Source: Amyloporia xantha
Lineage: Eukaryota; Basidiomycota; Agaricomycetes; Polyporales; Adustoporiaceae
NCBI GenBank assembly: GCA_036971615.1
Contig: JAYKKR010000046.1
Coordinates: 1 to 64,000 of the forward strand
Reading direction: 5' to 3'
DNA: 64,000 nt
The translations under genes and the position numbers were made by a program. The notes beneath the pieces are model-generated. The model had not been told where the DNA came from, made no database searches, and saw nothing but the letters and a program-made list of their open reading frames with translations. Positions 23,703-33,999 of this stretch are shown here, piece by piece (positions within the stretch are counted from its first letter, which is position 1; every line of letters starts with the position of its first letter).

Positions 23703-24373
23703 CAGTGTAGTGGTGTTCCTTTTCAAAGTGAAATTTCAGTCTCGCTAGCCTAAAACCAGATTTGACAAAATTTTGAAGAGACAGATCAATTCAGAATTGA
23801 CTAAACATACTTTCTGTGTCAATAGTTTCTGAGTATTCAATGCCTATCTCACTTTCGACCTGAAAACGTTCGCAGTGGTTTGGAGTCACGCAAAAGCACT
23901 CCTTTTCACAGCGTGACTAGGTGTGACAGTTGCCTGCCGCGCGGTGAGTTTAGCAGGTAGCGTGACACACGACATGCCGAAAGACAGTCGCGCGTCTGTC
24001 ACACTTTCTCGGGTCAGACTCAAATATCTTGAATATCTCTGTCATATCATGTCTGATTCTCTTAGTCTGTGAGAGGAGTTTGCACCCATGGATATATAGT
24101 TCCAAGTAATGTGTACAAAAATGTTTGAATGTCAAGAGATTAAGAATGAAAGCTATCGTAAAAGTGATCTGTACTTGATCTCACCTGATTTTCGACCTTA
24201 AAAACACTGCCCGTTCAATTCAACTCAACGGACCACTCTCAAAATTGGTACAATTATAGCTTAGTACTACAAGAGTATATATGCCAAGTTTCAGGGAAAT
24301 CCAACATGATTTACGGAGTTTATCCGTTGGTGTGAAAAGGAACGGTGGTGTGAAAAGGAACGCCGCTACACTG
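23703..24373. mobile_element. MITE-like element with CAGTGTAG inverted termini
   Basis: The left end reads CAGTGTAGTGGTGTTCCTTT. The reverse complement of the right end reads CAGTGTAGCGGCGTTCCTTT. Each is flanked by TA (23701-23702 and 24374-24375), consistent with a TA target duplication of Tc1/mariner/pogo-type elements. Inside the right end, GGTGTGAAAAGGAAC is present twice in tandem. No transposase frame in 671 bp, so it would depend on a partner. A hAT origin is less likely because no 8-bp duplication is seen. Confidence 0.6.
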
Positions 24374-24730
24374 TAGCTCCTTGAAAGTTTCCAGGGGTTG
24401 TCTAGGGGCTGTAGGGTGAGTCCATGTCTCACGCAATCGTTCTGGATCGCTCCGAGAACCCTTGTAACTTGAAGGAGCTTAAGATGATTGGCCCTACATA
24501 AACAACTCTCTCCCTCCCCGCACGGCATAAAGGCTGCAACTGCAAATTACCCAGGCACCGGGTTCAGATCTCATCACTGATTGTGGCATTGATTTATCAA
24601 AGTTTTGATTGACGGCGACGTTGTTTTGATGATTGCTCCACTCAATAGTCCGAGGTGATCATGTGGTAAACCCCAATACTCGGTTAGGTACTTACCCATA
24701 CTAGTAGTAAGACCTTGTCTCTCAGCAATC
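24374..24730. other. former upstream region of SDR copy 1
   Basis: Host sequence immediately left of the LINE. Because the same 15-bp target sits right of the LINE, 90 bp before an SDR gene, this stretch was the distal promoter of that gene before the insertion. No gene recognised in it. Confidence 0.5.
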
Positions 24731-24745
24731 GAGTATATAGTGTAG
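24731..24745 (+). repeat. left 15-bp target site duplication of the LINE
   Basis: GAGTATATAGTGTAG occurs here and again at 52647-52661, immediately after the LINE poly(A). The duplicated target contains a TATA-like box. Confidence 0.9.
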
Positions 24746-24747
24746 GG

Positions 24748-25198
24748 GAAGCAGAGATGCGGACCAACAACCCCAGGCTGAGCGAGATCATGCCACCTTG
24801 GGGGAACTCACCTAGGGCACGCCTAGCGTCGTCCAAGAACGGTACAGGAGTGCTGGTGTTCGCTATCGAAGACACGCGCTCTGGGCATGTGGCTCAGAAA
24901 TGGGCTGGTAAGCAAGTCTCGTTCTACGGAGTGAACAAGACGCTCGAGGTGTGGTGGGAAGCCGAGACCACACCCCAGTGTATTCGATGCTGGCGCTGGG
25001 GACATCACGTCACCATATGCCGCGTCAACAACCAGTGCTGCGTCAAGTGTGGCGAGGCTCACGAAACCGACATGCACGAGTTCTATAGCTCGTGCTGTGC
25101 TCGGGCCAGAGCGGCGCAGAAGGTCGAACAGATCTTCTGCCCGGAAGACCATTACTTCTGCCCGAACTGTGGGATCAGGGGACATGCCGCGGACGCGC
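24748..25198 (+). pseudogene. LINE ORF1 (gag-like, zinc knuckles), piece 1
   Basis: Nucleic-acid-binding protein of the LINE, truncated at its N-terminus by the 5' truncation. It shows a CCHC knuckle (CIRCWRWGHHVTIC, C-x2-C-x4-H-x4-C), a second Cys/His cluster (CCVKCGEAHETDMHEF) and the first half of a third (CPNCGIRGH). The third knuckle is split by the Ty3 insertion, with its last Cys encoded at the start of piece 2. No start codon of its own. Confidence 0.85.
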
Positions 25199-25342
25199 TG
25201 TAAGGAATGGGTATGCGCTACCCTATGAACAGACGGTAGGGCAGGACGAGACAGCGGAACGGAGGAGACGCGATCATGCGGGACAAAGGAGCTCGGCGGA
25301 AGCAAGCATGGCATTCAAACGGAACGACTACAGGACGGAACG

Positions 25343-26141
25343 CTAATCTACGGTCGACAAGTCGATGGGAGCGTCGGGCCCTTCCCCGCCGACGTCAGAG
25401 AACGAGCGGTGGCGCGGGGGACGATAAATAGTCTCCCGGTGGTAACGGAAATCCTCCTCCGCAGGGGTACGGGCCCGCGAGGAACCTCCCTCCCGACGTC
25501 CTCCCCTCCCTCCCAGAGCATGAGCGGCAACACGGATCGAGTGCTCTAGGTCTTCGAACGCCCGCGGATAGGGACGCATACGGTCCAAAGTGTCCGAGAA
25601 CTGGCGGGCGACAAGTTCGAGCCGTTCTAAAGCTTTATCGGTACGTTCCTCGGCGATGCGGGGAGGGGTCCAGAAGGCCTCTTCCGTGTACAACGGGAGG
25701 GGAGGCGGAGTACCAGCTTCGTCCCGCTGCGTATTGGAACGAACCTCGTCGGGGCTCCAGGCGATCCCAGGATAGGGGACTGCACCGCGATGGCTCAGGG
25801 AGGAGCGGAAGATCGAGTCGATGTAGTGGACGAGCTCGCGGAGGGTGACGAAGGCAGTGAGCGGAGGGAGCGTGAGGTTCCCCGCGGCTATGGCTTGGGC
25901 TCGAGCCTCATAGGCAAGGCGCTGCGGGACGGGACGTGAGGGAAGGAAAGAGAAGTAAAAGAGAAGGTGGACGAACCAGCAGCCAGCGCACTCCGTGCGC
26001 CCAGGCAAGCCAAGCAGCCGGATCGGAAGGGCGGAATGAAGGCTCAACAACGCACTCAGCGCGAAGCACGTCTACGAGGAGGAGGTAGCGGCGGACGTGG
26101 ACGGAACCGATGGGGTCGGTGGGTTCGGCGGGCTCAGACAT
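25343..26141 (-). CDS. antisense gene C, inside the Ty3 5' LTR
   Basis: Two exons, 26141-25977 (55 codons) and 25921-25343, with a GTTCGT...CCGCAG intron in phase 0; 247 aa. The first exon encodes an acidic start MSEPAEPTDPIG and a PSDPAAWLAWAHGVRWLL end. Exon 2 has ARAQAIAAGNLTLPPLTAF and a long helical segment (DKALERLELVARQFSDTLDR), then an Arg-rich tail ending PIDLSTVD. An earlier ATG at 26312 is possible. Exon 1 has the same length and phase as that of antisense gene A, suggesting common descent. No known domain. The single indel separating the two LTR copies falls in the intron. Confidence 0.65.
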
Positions 26142-26267
26142 GGCGAATGAGGCGAAGGGAGGGAAGAGCGCGCGGAAGGAGGATAAATGAGTCAGGGGAA
26201 GAGTCGGAGCGGGAGGTAGCGGGAGGAAGCGGGAGGGAGAGTGACGTGGCAGCGCACGCGGGACGAG

Positions 26268-26275
26268 GTATATAG
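26268..26275 (-). promoter_or_regulatory. possible TATA box of antisense gene C
   Basis: CTATATAC on the minus strand about 130 bp before the MSEP start codon. It is also palindromic enough to serve the plus strand. Positional inference only. Confidence 0.3.
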
Positions 26276-26664
26276 GAGGAAGGGGGACGAGGCGGGAGGG
26301 GGCATCTACCATCTGGTACGAGCTGCGACTGGGACTTTGATTTTCACGCGACCGGGTTTTCTTGCTCAGCGGAGCTACACTGCGTTTTACTTCTAGGAGA
26401 GGGCGAGCAAGCGGCTTGACCCATTTTACTGCGATTCGGGATACCTACTGCGTACTTAGGACTGCGACTGCGACTTGACTGGGATAGCGCACATAGAGCG
26501 TCCCCCATATACCTACAAGTCTCTAGCTCAATCAATTCTTTTCTCTCTTGCTCATCCTCCGTGCCAGACGCTGCGAACGTCTTCACTCCCCTTCCCCTTC
26601 GACTCATTGATCTGTTCCTTCCAGGTGTGCTTATCGCACAGCGGGAGGAGCACCAAGCCTTACA

Positions 26665-28262
26665 AGTGGAGCCCACCGCGAGGGGGAATCTTATAGTTCG
26701 AAGACTTCGTTCGCGCACCATCGCCGTGCCGGACCGTACTCTACAGCAAGAACTTCTCTTAGCCCAGAACAGTCCTATCTCCCCCCGACTAGATCTCGAC
26801 CTTCCTCACTTTCCCCTCCAACCGGCCGCGTTCGACGACTCGGACTCGGATAACCCTTTCGACGTCAGAATCCCTCCCTTCCGGTCACAAAGCAACACGC
26901 GCTCTGTATCCCTCGAACATCCTTCGCCTCCGCTCCATTCCCCAGTAAACCATGAGCCACCGGCGGAAGGAAGGAGTAACGAAGAAACATCCACAATCTC
27001 ATCAGTCACCGAATCATCCGCGACCCCGTCAACCCGCTCATCTCCCGTTCCTCCCGAACGTCCACGCCGACGAACGATTTCGGCACCACCCTCAGTATGA
27101 GTCAAACGCGAGGTCGTCGAGCCTACCATCCTGTCGACATACATAGATCCCGCGAGCATACCACTCCCTCCATCGCGAGCGAGCTCGCCCCGTCCCGCAC
27201 CTACCCAATCGACGAGTGCTACAGTACCCGCGCGTGCCATGCCTACTTCATCCATGCCCGTGCGAGGGGCGAAGACGGCGCCGACCTTCGACGGGGAACC
27301 GCGCAATCTACTGCGATATTTCGAGGATCTAGAGGACCTGTGCGCGGCAGCAGGGATTACAACGGAAGAAGAGAAGATACGGTACGCGCTGAAGTACCTG
27401 ACGGTGGAACAAGAGGAACTATGGAAGACGGCGGATGGGGCCACTGGGCGGGTGTATCTGGTGTTTAAGCGAGGGGTGAAGGCCTTGTACCCGGGGCGGA
27501 CGGAGACAAGAGGTACACCGCGGCAGACCTCGATTGCATAGCACAGTCAGCGCGAGACAAGGGGGTGCGGACGAGGGGGGAGGAGGCCGCATATTATCGA
27601 GAGTATTCCCCGGTCGCAGCCTTCCTGATATCGAAGAGCAAGATAGCGGCGCGGCACAGGGACGAAGTGTACATGCGCGGGTTTGGGGAGGAAGAACTGC
27701 GGACGATTACCCGGAGGGCGGAGATCGCAGAACCCGACCACGACCCGGACGACCCGTGGGGGATGGACGTAATGCACAAGGTGGCGCAGAAGTGCCTCCC
27801 GGGAGTAGGAGGAGGAGCCGCGGAGGGGGCGGAAGAGACACAGCAGGAACGAGTGGGACGACAGCGCCTCCAGCAGCGACCGCGGTGGTAAAGACGGAGG
27901 GCGTGGACTTGGCGCTCTTCAACCAGACGATACAGATGATGCAGGCGTTCTTGGCGGGACGCAGCGGAGGAGCGGGAGGGGCGCCGCGGACCGGGGGAGG
28001 GGTCGCGCAAGGAGCGGGAGGAGCGCCGGGCAACTTCCTGTGCAACTTCTGTGGGGACCCGGAGCACTTCATGCGGAACTGCGGGATTATTCTCCAGTAT
28101 ATCCTCGACCGGAAGATCTACCGGGACGAGACTGGGAAAGTACGGCTGCCGAACAGCATGTTCGTTCCGCGCGGCCTGCCTGGAGAGTACATGAAGGATC
28201 GAGTGGACTCGTGGCACACCCAGAACCCTGGGCAACTGGTACGAGTCGCGGGGAACGAGTGA
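26665..28262 (+). pseudogene. Ty3 gag (capsid and zinc knuckle), interrupted
   Basis: Structural protein of the particle. A proline/serine-rich leader runs in frame from the LTR to a TGA at 27098-27100 and continues in the same frame afterwards. The capsid part (KTAPTFDGEPRNLLRYFEDL, GITTEEEKIRYALKYL) shifts frame near 27490 and again near 27800-27880. The nucleocapsid knuckle CNFCGDPEHFMRNC lies at about 28040-28080. A TGA at 28260-28262 ends this part, but the frame continues into the protease region. Both TGAs would be CGA before a C-to-T change. Confidence 0.75.
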
Positions 28263-29269
28263 CAGGCCCCTCCGCACTTGGCCGCGAACCTTTTCCAGAT
28301 ATACGAGGGCGTGAACATGGTGGAGACAAGGGACAAAGGTTCGTCGGATGAGGAAGATCTGTCGGAAAGGGTCCGGGTTCTCCAAGCAGAGTTGGCGCGG
28401 GCGAAGAAGAAGGAAGTGCGGTTCGAAGAAGTGAAGAAGACAGGGGCAAGGACGGGGGCGGCGTTGCGGGGCCCGGGGGGAAAACCGCCGGGGATACCTG
28501 CGGCCAACATACCACGGACGAGCGAGGAAAAGGCTAAGGGAAGCGAAGGAAAGGGGGCGGGAGGAACCACGGGGCAATACAAGTACCAGACGGAGATCGA
28601 ACAACGGTACTCGGTGGCGGAAGCGACGAAGAAGCTCTACGGGACGAAGGTGGAGATGACGGTGGGGGAGGTCCTGGCGATCTCGGCAGGGGTGCGGAAA
28701 GAAGTGAAGGGGGACGTGACGACGTCGCGGGTAGCCACCGCCGGTCTGGTAGAAGTCGACGACGAGGACCATTGGGAGGACGCGAAGGAAACCTTCCAGG
28801 TTACGGAAGGAGGGGCGAGTATCGGGCACGACTCCCTGGCGCTGCGAGCGGTGGAACCAGTCATCGAAGGGAAGTTCACATGCGAGTGTGTGCTCGACAG
28901 CGGGGCGCAGATCGTGGCCATGCGGAAAGATATCTGGGAGAAGACAGGGATCGTCCTGAAGCCTGACGAAGCCATTACGATGGAGACGGCCAACAGCGCC
29001 CAAGTGAAAACGGTCGGGAAGGCACAGAACGTACGTTTCACGTTCGGGAGCGTTGACCTGTACCTCCAGCTGCAGGTGCTGGACGATGCGCCGTTCAAAG
29101 TTCTCCTGGGACGGCCCTTCTTTGCTCTAATCGCTTGCGAAATGCGGGACTTCCCCTCCGGCGAACAACAAATCACTCTTACGGACCTGGAGACAGGGGA
29201 ACGGGTAATGGTGGCGACGAAACCGCGGAACGGTCGACGGAAGCCATCCGCGGCGGGTTTTCAATAGTC
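28263..29269 (+). pseudogene. Ty3 protease region
   Basis: In the same frame as the end of gag, separated from it only by the TGA at 28260. A coiled-coil-like Lys/Glu stretch (RVRVLQAELARAKKKEVRF) precedes an aspartic protease with CVLDSGAQIVAMRKDIW and the distal FKVLLGRPFFALIA. Ends at TAG 29267. Cleaves the polyprotein in related elements. Probably expressed as a gag-pro fusion in intact copies. Confidence 0.7.
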
Positions 29270-29511
29270 GAGGATGCGGGCAACGCTCGCGGAGACGCAC
29301 TCGTACGTTTATACTCTCTGTATACCCCTTCCGACCCGATAGATAGAGCAGGCAAATCGGCGGAGAGGAGCACTGCGCGGGGGGAAGAAGAGAGGGGTAA
29401 TCGCACCCGGGTGTCGTCGTCTCGTCTGGACAATTCGCACATATCATGTATCGGCAAGGATATTCAGTCTCAATGCATTTCTGTTCCCTCGTATTTGCCG
29501 CGCGAACCCAA

Positions 29512-30508
29512 GATGAACGAACGACCACCGGTGGTGCGAGCAGGGAAGAAGAGGATACACTTAACGCGGGAGGGAGGACTTGTAGTGCCGGAAGGGAGCG
29601 GAAGGAGCGGGAAGGAAGGATTCTGGGTAGAAGAAGACGAGGTGGTACATGCGTACGCCTACAAGAAGGTAGCGAACAAGGTAAGGCCGGTGGCGACGAC
29701 GCTACCTGAAGAATTTCGAATCGTGCGAAGAGCGCCAGGGGACCCCTGAGGAACCTACCGGAACTGCCTCGTCGGCCGCCCGAGTTCCACCCGCAGGGGC
29801 GTTATACGGACGAGCGGAGGAAGGCGTTGGACGTAGGGGGAGGGGGATTCCTGTGGCCAGAGGAAGTGAAGTTGGTGGACTTTTTAGTGGGACAGCACGA
29901 GCGGGTGTTCGCCTGGGACGAGACGGAGAAGGGAAGGTTCTCGGACGAATACTTCGACCCGGTCATGATTCCGACGGTGGAACACGTTCCGTGGGTGCTG
30001 AAGAACATCCCTATCCCGCCGGGAATCTTTGATCAGGTCGTACAAATCATCAAGGACAAGATCGCTTCGGGGGTGTACGAGCCTTCAAACTCGTCGTACC
30101 GGTCCAGGTGGTTCTGTGTGGTAAAGAAAGACGGGAAGTCCCTCCGGTTGGTGCACGATCTACAACCCCTAAACGGCGTAGCTATCAAGGACGCGGCAGT
30201 TCCCCCACTGGTAGAGCATTTGGCGGAGTCCTTTGGGGGAAGGGGATGTTATGGGATCCTGGACCTATACGTAGCTTTCGACCAGCGGACCCTGGACGCC
30301 CGGTCTCGGGACATCACCTCGTTCCAGACGCCGCTGGGGGCATTTCGGCTGACCTCGATTCCGATGGGGTATACCAATTCTGCGCAAATTATGCATGGGG
30401 ATGTGACCTTCATCCTGCAGGACGAGATTCCGCATGTCACGGTCCCGTTCATCGACGACGTGCCAATTAAAGGGCCAAAGACCCGGTACGAGCTGGAAGG
30501 GGGGGGGG
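29512..30508 (+). pseudogene. Ty3 reverse transcriptase, N-terminal half
   Basis: A connecting segment (MNERPPVVRAGKKRIHL...) ends at TGA near 29747. The next frame carries PLRNLPELPRRPPEFHPQGR and the RT fingers/palm: WFCVVKKDGKSLRLVHDLQ, FRLTSIPMGYTNSAQIM and catalytic FIDDV at about 30450. A run of ten G at 30499-30508 breaks the frame; nine G would be in frame with the next open stretch. Confidence 0.8.
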
Positions 30509-32947
30509 TATGAGACAATCGAGGGGAACCCAGGGATAAGGCAATTCGTGTGGGAACACCTACAGAACGTAAATCGGGTGTTGCAACGGATAGGGAACGT
30601 GGGAGGGACGTTCTCGGGGAAGAAGGCGTATCTGTGCGTTCCAGAGGTGGTGGTGGTAGGGCACCGATGCACGTACGAGGGGAGGGTCCCGGAGGAGTCC
30701 CGAGTGCAGAAGATCAAGGATTGGCCGTGGTGCGAGACGGTAACAAACGTGCGAGGATTTTTGGGGACCTGCGGGCTGGTGCGGATGTTCGTAAAGGACT
30801 TCGGAAAAATGGCGCGCCCACTCAACGACCTGCTTCGGAAGGGAGCCGACTTCGTATGGGAAGAGGCGCAGGAGGATGCTATGCGGAAGCTGAAGGACGC
30901 AGTAATCAACTCGCCCGCGCTCGTCCCGATTGACTATGGGTCCGAACGGGAGGTAATTCTGGCGGTGGATTCATCGTGGATCGGGGTGGGGTTCGTGATC
31001 TTACAGAAAGGGGAGGACGGGAAGAGAAGGCCAAACCGATTCGGGTCCATAACGTGGAACGAACGCGAATCCCGATACTCGCAAGCCAAGCTGGAGCTGT
31101 TTGGGTTGTTCCGGGCACTGCGAGCGTGCCGGATCTACATTATCGGGGTGAAGAAGCTGGTCGTCGAAGTCGACGCCAAATATATTAAGGGGATGCTAAA
31201 TAACCCAGACATCCAACCAAACGCCACTATCAACAGATGGATCGCCGGGATCCTCCTATTCAACTTCAAGCTGGTACACGTGCCGGGGGAACGACATGCG
31301 GGGGCGGATGGGCTTTCGCGGCGGGGAGCAGCAGAAGAAGACCCGGAAGAGGAAGATGACTTCGAAGAGTGGATTGACGAGGCCTACGCGTTTACCATGG
31401 AGGTCTTGAATACGCCGGGAGGGAAGAGGGATGAAGAGGGACTCATGGTGTGGTCGCTGGACGCGGGAGAGGGGGTGGAGATCCCAGAAGTCAGCAACGG
31501 AGGGGCGCGGGAGGAAAGGGTGCGGAAGGTAGACGAATTTTTACGAGACCCGAGGCGGCCGGAAGGAATGGACGAAAGGCAGTTCACCTCGTTCGTCCGC
31601 TACGCCAGCAAGTTCTTTGTCAAAGGGGGGAGGCTCTGGAAGAAAGATAAAGGAGGGAAGCACAAGGTGGTGGTGGAGAAAGGGAAGCGGTACGGCCTGA
31701 TGAAAGAGGCGCACGACTCCCTTGGGCACAAAGGGATCTTCACGGTGCGCGCCCGGCTCCTCGAACGATTCTGGTGGGTTAGTCTCGATCACGACGTAAA
31801 ATGGTATGTGGGAAGCTGCCATGAGTGTCAGCTCCGCAAGGCGCACAAGTACCACATCCCACCGACGGTACCTATGCCGGGGGGGCTGTTTTCGAAGGTG
31901 CACATGGACTCGATGCACATGCCAACAGCATACGGGTACACGCATATCGTCCAAGCGCGTTGTTCCCTGTCGTCTTACCCCGAATGGCGGATGCTGCGGA
32001 AGGAGACAGGAGTGACGATTGGAAACTTCATCTACGAGGAGCTGCTGTGTCGGTGGGGAGCGGTGGAGGAGATTGTTACGGATAACGGGACACCGTTTGT
32101 CGCGGCGTTGGAACACCTGCGGGAACGGTACAAAATCAACCATATTCAAATCTCAGCGTACAACTCACAGGCGAACGGGATCGTGGAGCGGAGGCACCGG
32201 GACGTACGGGAAGCAGCGGTTAAGCTCTGTGGAGGGAACGAGAAGGGGTGGCCTAAGGTGATGCATGCCGTGTTTTGGGCGGAACGGGTGACGATTCAGA
32301 AATCGACGGGCACCTCGCCTTTCTATATCGCGCACGGGATCGAGCCAGTTTTCCCTTTCGACCTGGCGGAAGCCACTTACTTGGTGCCGCCCGACCGGAA
32401 GGAGATCAGCAATGTGGACCTGCTTGAAATCCGGGGGCGGCAGCTGCTCAAACGAGCGGAGGATTTGCGGGACGTACGGCGGAGGGTGCTGGCGGCTCGA
32501 TAGTACGCGTCGGTCAAGGATTTCGAGCGGCGGTTCGCGCGGACAATCAAGGATTTTGTGTTCACGGCGGGGGATCTGGTGCTAGTGCGGAACTCACAGA
32601 TTGAGACGGAACATAGCAGGAAATCAAAACCCCGGTATTTCGGGCCTATGGTTGTCGTACAGCGTACAAAAGGAGGAGCCTACATACTCGCGGAACTAAC
32701 GGGAGCGGTGTCGAGACTACGGTATGCAGCTTTCCGTGTGGTACCGTATAAGGCGCGAAAAGAGGTTGCACTAGACGTGCGCAAGATCGTCGAAGAAGCG
32801 GAAGAAGCGCAAAAGGGGGTATTGGACGAAATGGAAGCGGGGGAGGAAGATGTGGGTTGGGACAGTGAGCAAAAGAATTATGGGGAGGAAACGGAAGGGG
32901 GAGGATCGAGCGGGGAGGAAGGATCTGACGGTGGGGGGGAAGAGTAG
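30509..32947 (+). pseudogene. Ty3 RT thumb, RNase H and integrase
   Basis: Continues from GGYETIEGNPGIRQFVWEHL. RNase H shows ILAVDSSWIGVGFVILQ. Integrase has the HHCC zinc module (HDSLGHKGIF...CHECQLRK), catalytic-core parts MDSMHMP, VTDNGTPF and the glutamate in NGIVERRHRD. The C-terminal GPY/F-type domain (PRYFGPMVVVQRTKGGAYIL) follows. A single in-frame TAG at 32501-32503 precedes YASVKDFERRFARTIKDF; CAG would restore it. The end overlaps antisense gene B tail-to-tail by 70 bp. Confidence 0.85.
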
Positions 32948-33677
32948 GGAACGGAAGGAGGGTCGGGGGAAGGGAAGCGGGCTTCCAGGGCGAGGACGCG
33001 GCGGAGAAGGAAATGGATGACGGTGTTGTGAGTAGAGAGGGAGAAGGCGGCTCGATCGAACCCGTGGGCGACCTGGTCTTGGAGGATACGCAAGGCAGAA
33101 GAGGAGTCGCGGGCACGCGCGTGGACCTCGGCACGAAGGAGGGACATGGACGTACCCAGCGCGGAAGAAAGGGCCGTGTCTTGGAGAGACAAACGGTGAT
33201 CTACTTCTGCGAGGATCTCGAGGGCACGGGCAATGACGTCAGAGCGCAGCGGGTCCATTTGCACTTGAAGGATCTGAGTTAGGGCGGGTTCGAGTTGGTC
33301 GAGACGTGCTTGGAGTTGGGTGTTTTGGAGTTCTAAGGCGGTCAGGCGGACGGGGACCGGCGGCGGATGCGGGAGGTAGCGCAGGTGGAAGAAATCCACC
33401 ACAGCGCGACGGGCAAGGACATCGATCCCGGGGGCAGGCTCCGACGGGGACGAAGGATCATAGTCCTCTGGGAGCGTGGAATGAAGGATGGCCTAGACGG
33501 GAGTTCGGGGACAAGAAATGGTGTGGGCGAAAGGGGAGCACGTACCTCGGCGGTGTCTACGGCGTGGACCCACGCGATGCGCGCGGCTGGTTCGGAAGGG
33601 ATAGAGGTGTCGCAGAGGACCTGCAGGTACCTTTCGCGGGCCTCCTCAGGAGAAAGCACCGGGGGCGTCGTGCTCAT
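32878..33677 (-). CDS. antisense gene B of the Ty3 element
   Basis: Exons 33677-33546 (44 codons) and 33492-32878 with a GTACGT...TCTAG phase-0 intron; 248 aa. The first exon ends EPAARIAWVHAVDTAE, echoing the DPAAWLAWAHGV of gene C. Exon 2 carries a likely coiled coil (LTALELQNTQLQARLDQLEP) and a helix LLRRVLALEARFPSPD, then a Pro/Ser-rich tail. No known domain. Intact in this copy although the sense genes are broken. Confidence 0.6.
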
Positions 33678-33999
33678 GAGACTGGGCGGGAGGTCAAGGG
33701 GTGAGGTGGAGAACTCGTGGAATTTGGCGATGGGCGGCGGTAGTTATACGAGGGGGCGCAACACGCGCTTGCCGCGAGGCGGCTTCTACGCAGAACGCGC
33801 GGAGGCACGCGGCAGGGGCACACGGGACGGAAGGGGGCTGTGGAACGAGAAACTGACTTGCATTGATTTTAGCCGATCAACGGCGGGCGGCGGCGCGTAC
33901 ATACAAGGACTACGGTACAAAGGGAGACCAAACGCTACTTCAACGACAAGAATATTGGTACATTTCATACACTACGCGAATCAAGGGGGGAGTCCCGCG

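Larger units (their letters stand above)
25199..26664 (+). repeat. Ty3 5' LTR
   Basis: 1466 bp with TG...CA ends and 7-bp terminal inverted repeats TGTAAGG/CCTTACA. Nearly identical to 36083-37549. Unusually long because most of it is an antisense open gene (25343-26141). A TATA-like box on the minus strand lies at 26268-26275. A putative primer-binding site (TGGAGCCCACCGCGAG) begins two bases after the LTR. Confidence 0.92.

Noticed and set aside
27594..29003. 469-codon open frame on the minus strand across gag and protease
   Set aside because: Unlike antisense genes A-C it has no splice structure or sensible composition, and the sense strand here carries clear zinc-knuckle and protease motifs. 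It is a mirror of GC-rich sense codons.
30265..30909. 214-codon minus-strand frame opposite the reverse transcriptase
   Set aside because: Shadow of the RT frame, with no start context or motif.
32878..32947. Reading the integrase C-terminal Glu/Gly-rich tail as a separate protein
   Set aside because: It is in frame with the integrase across a single TAG and carries the family's GPY/F-type end, so it belongs to pol.
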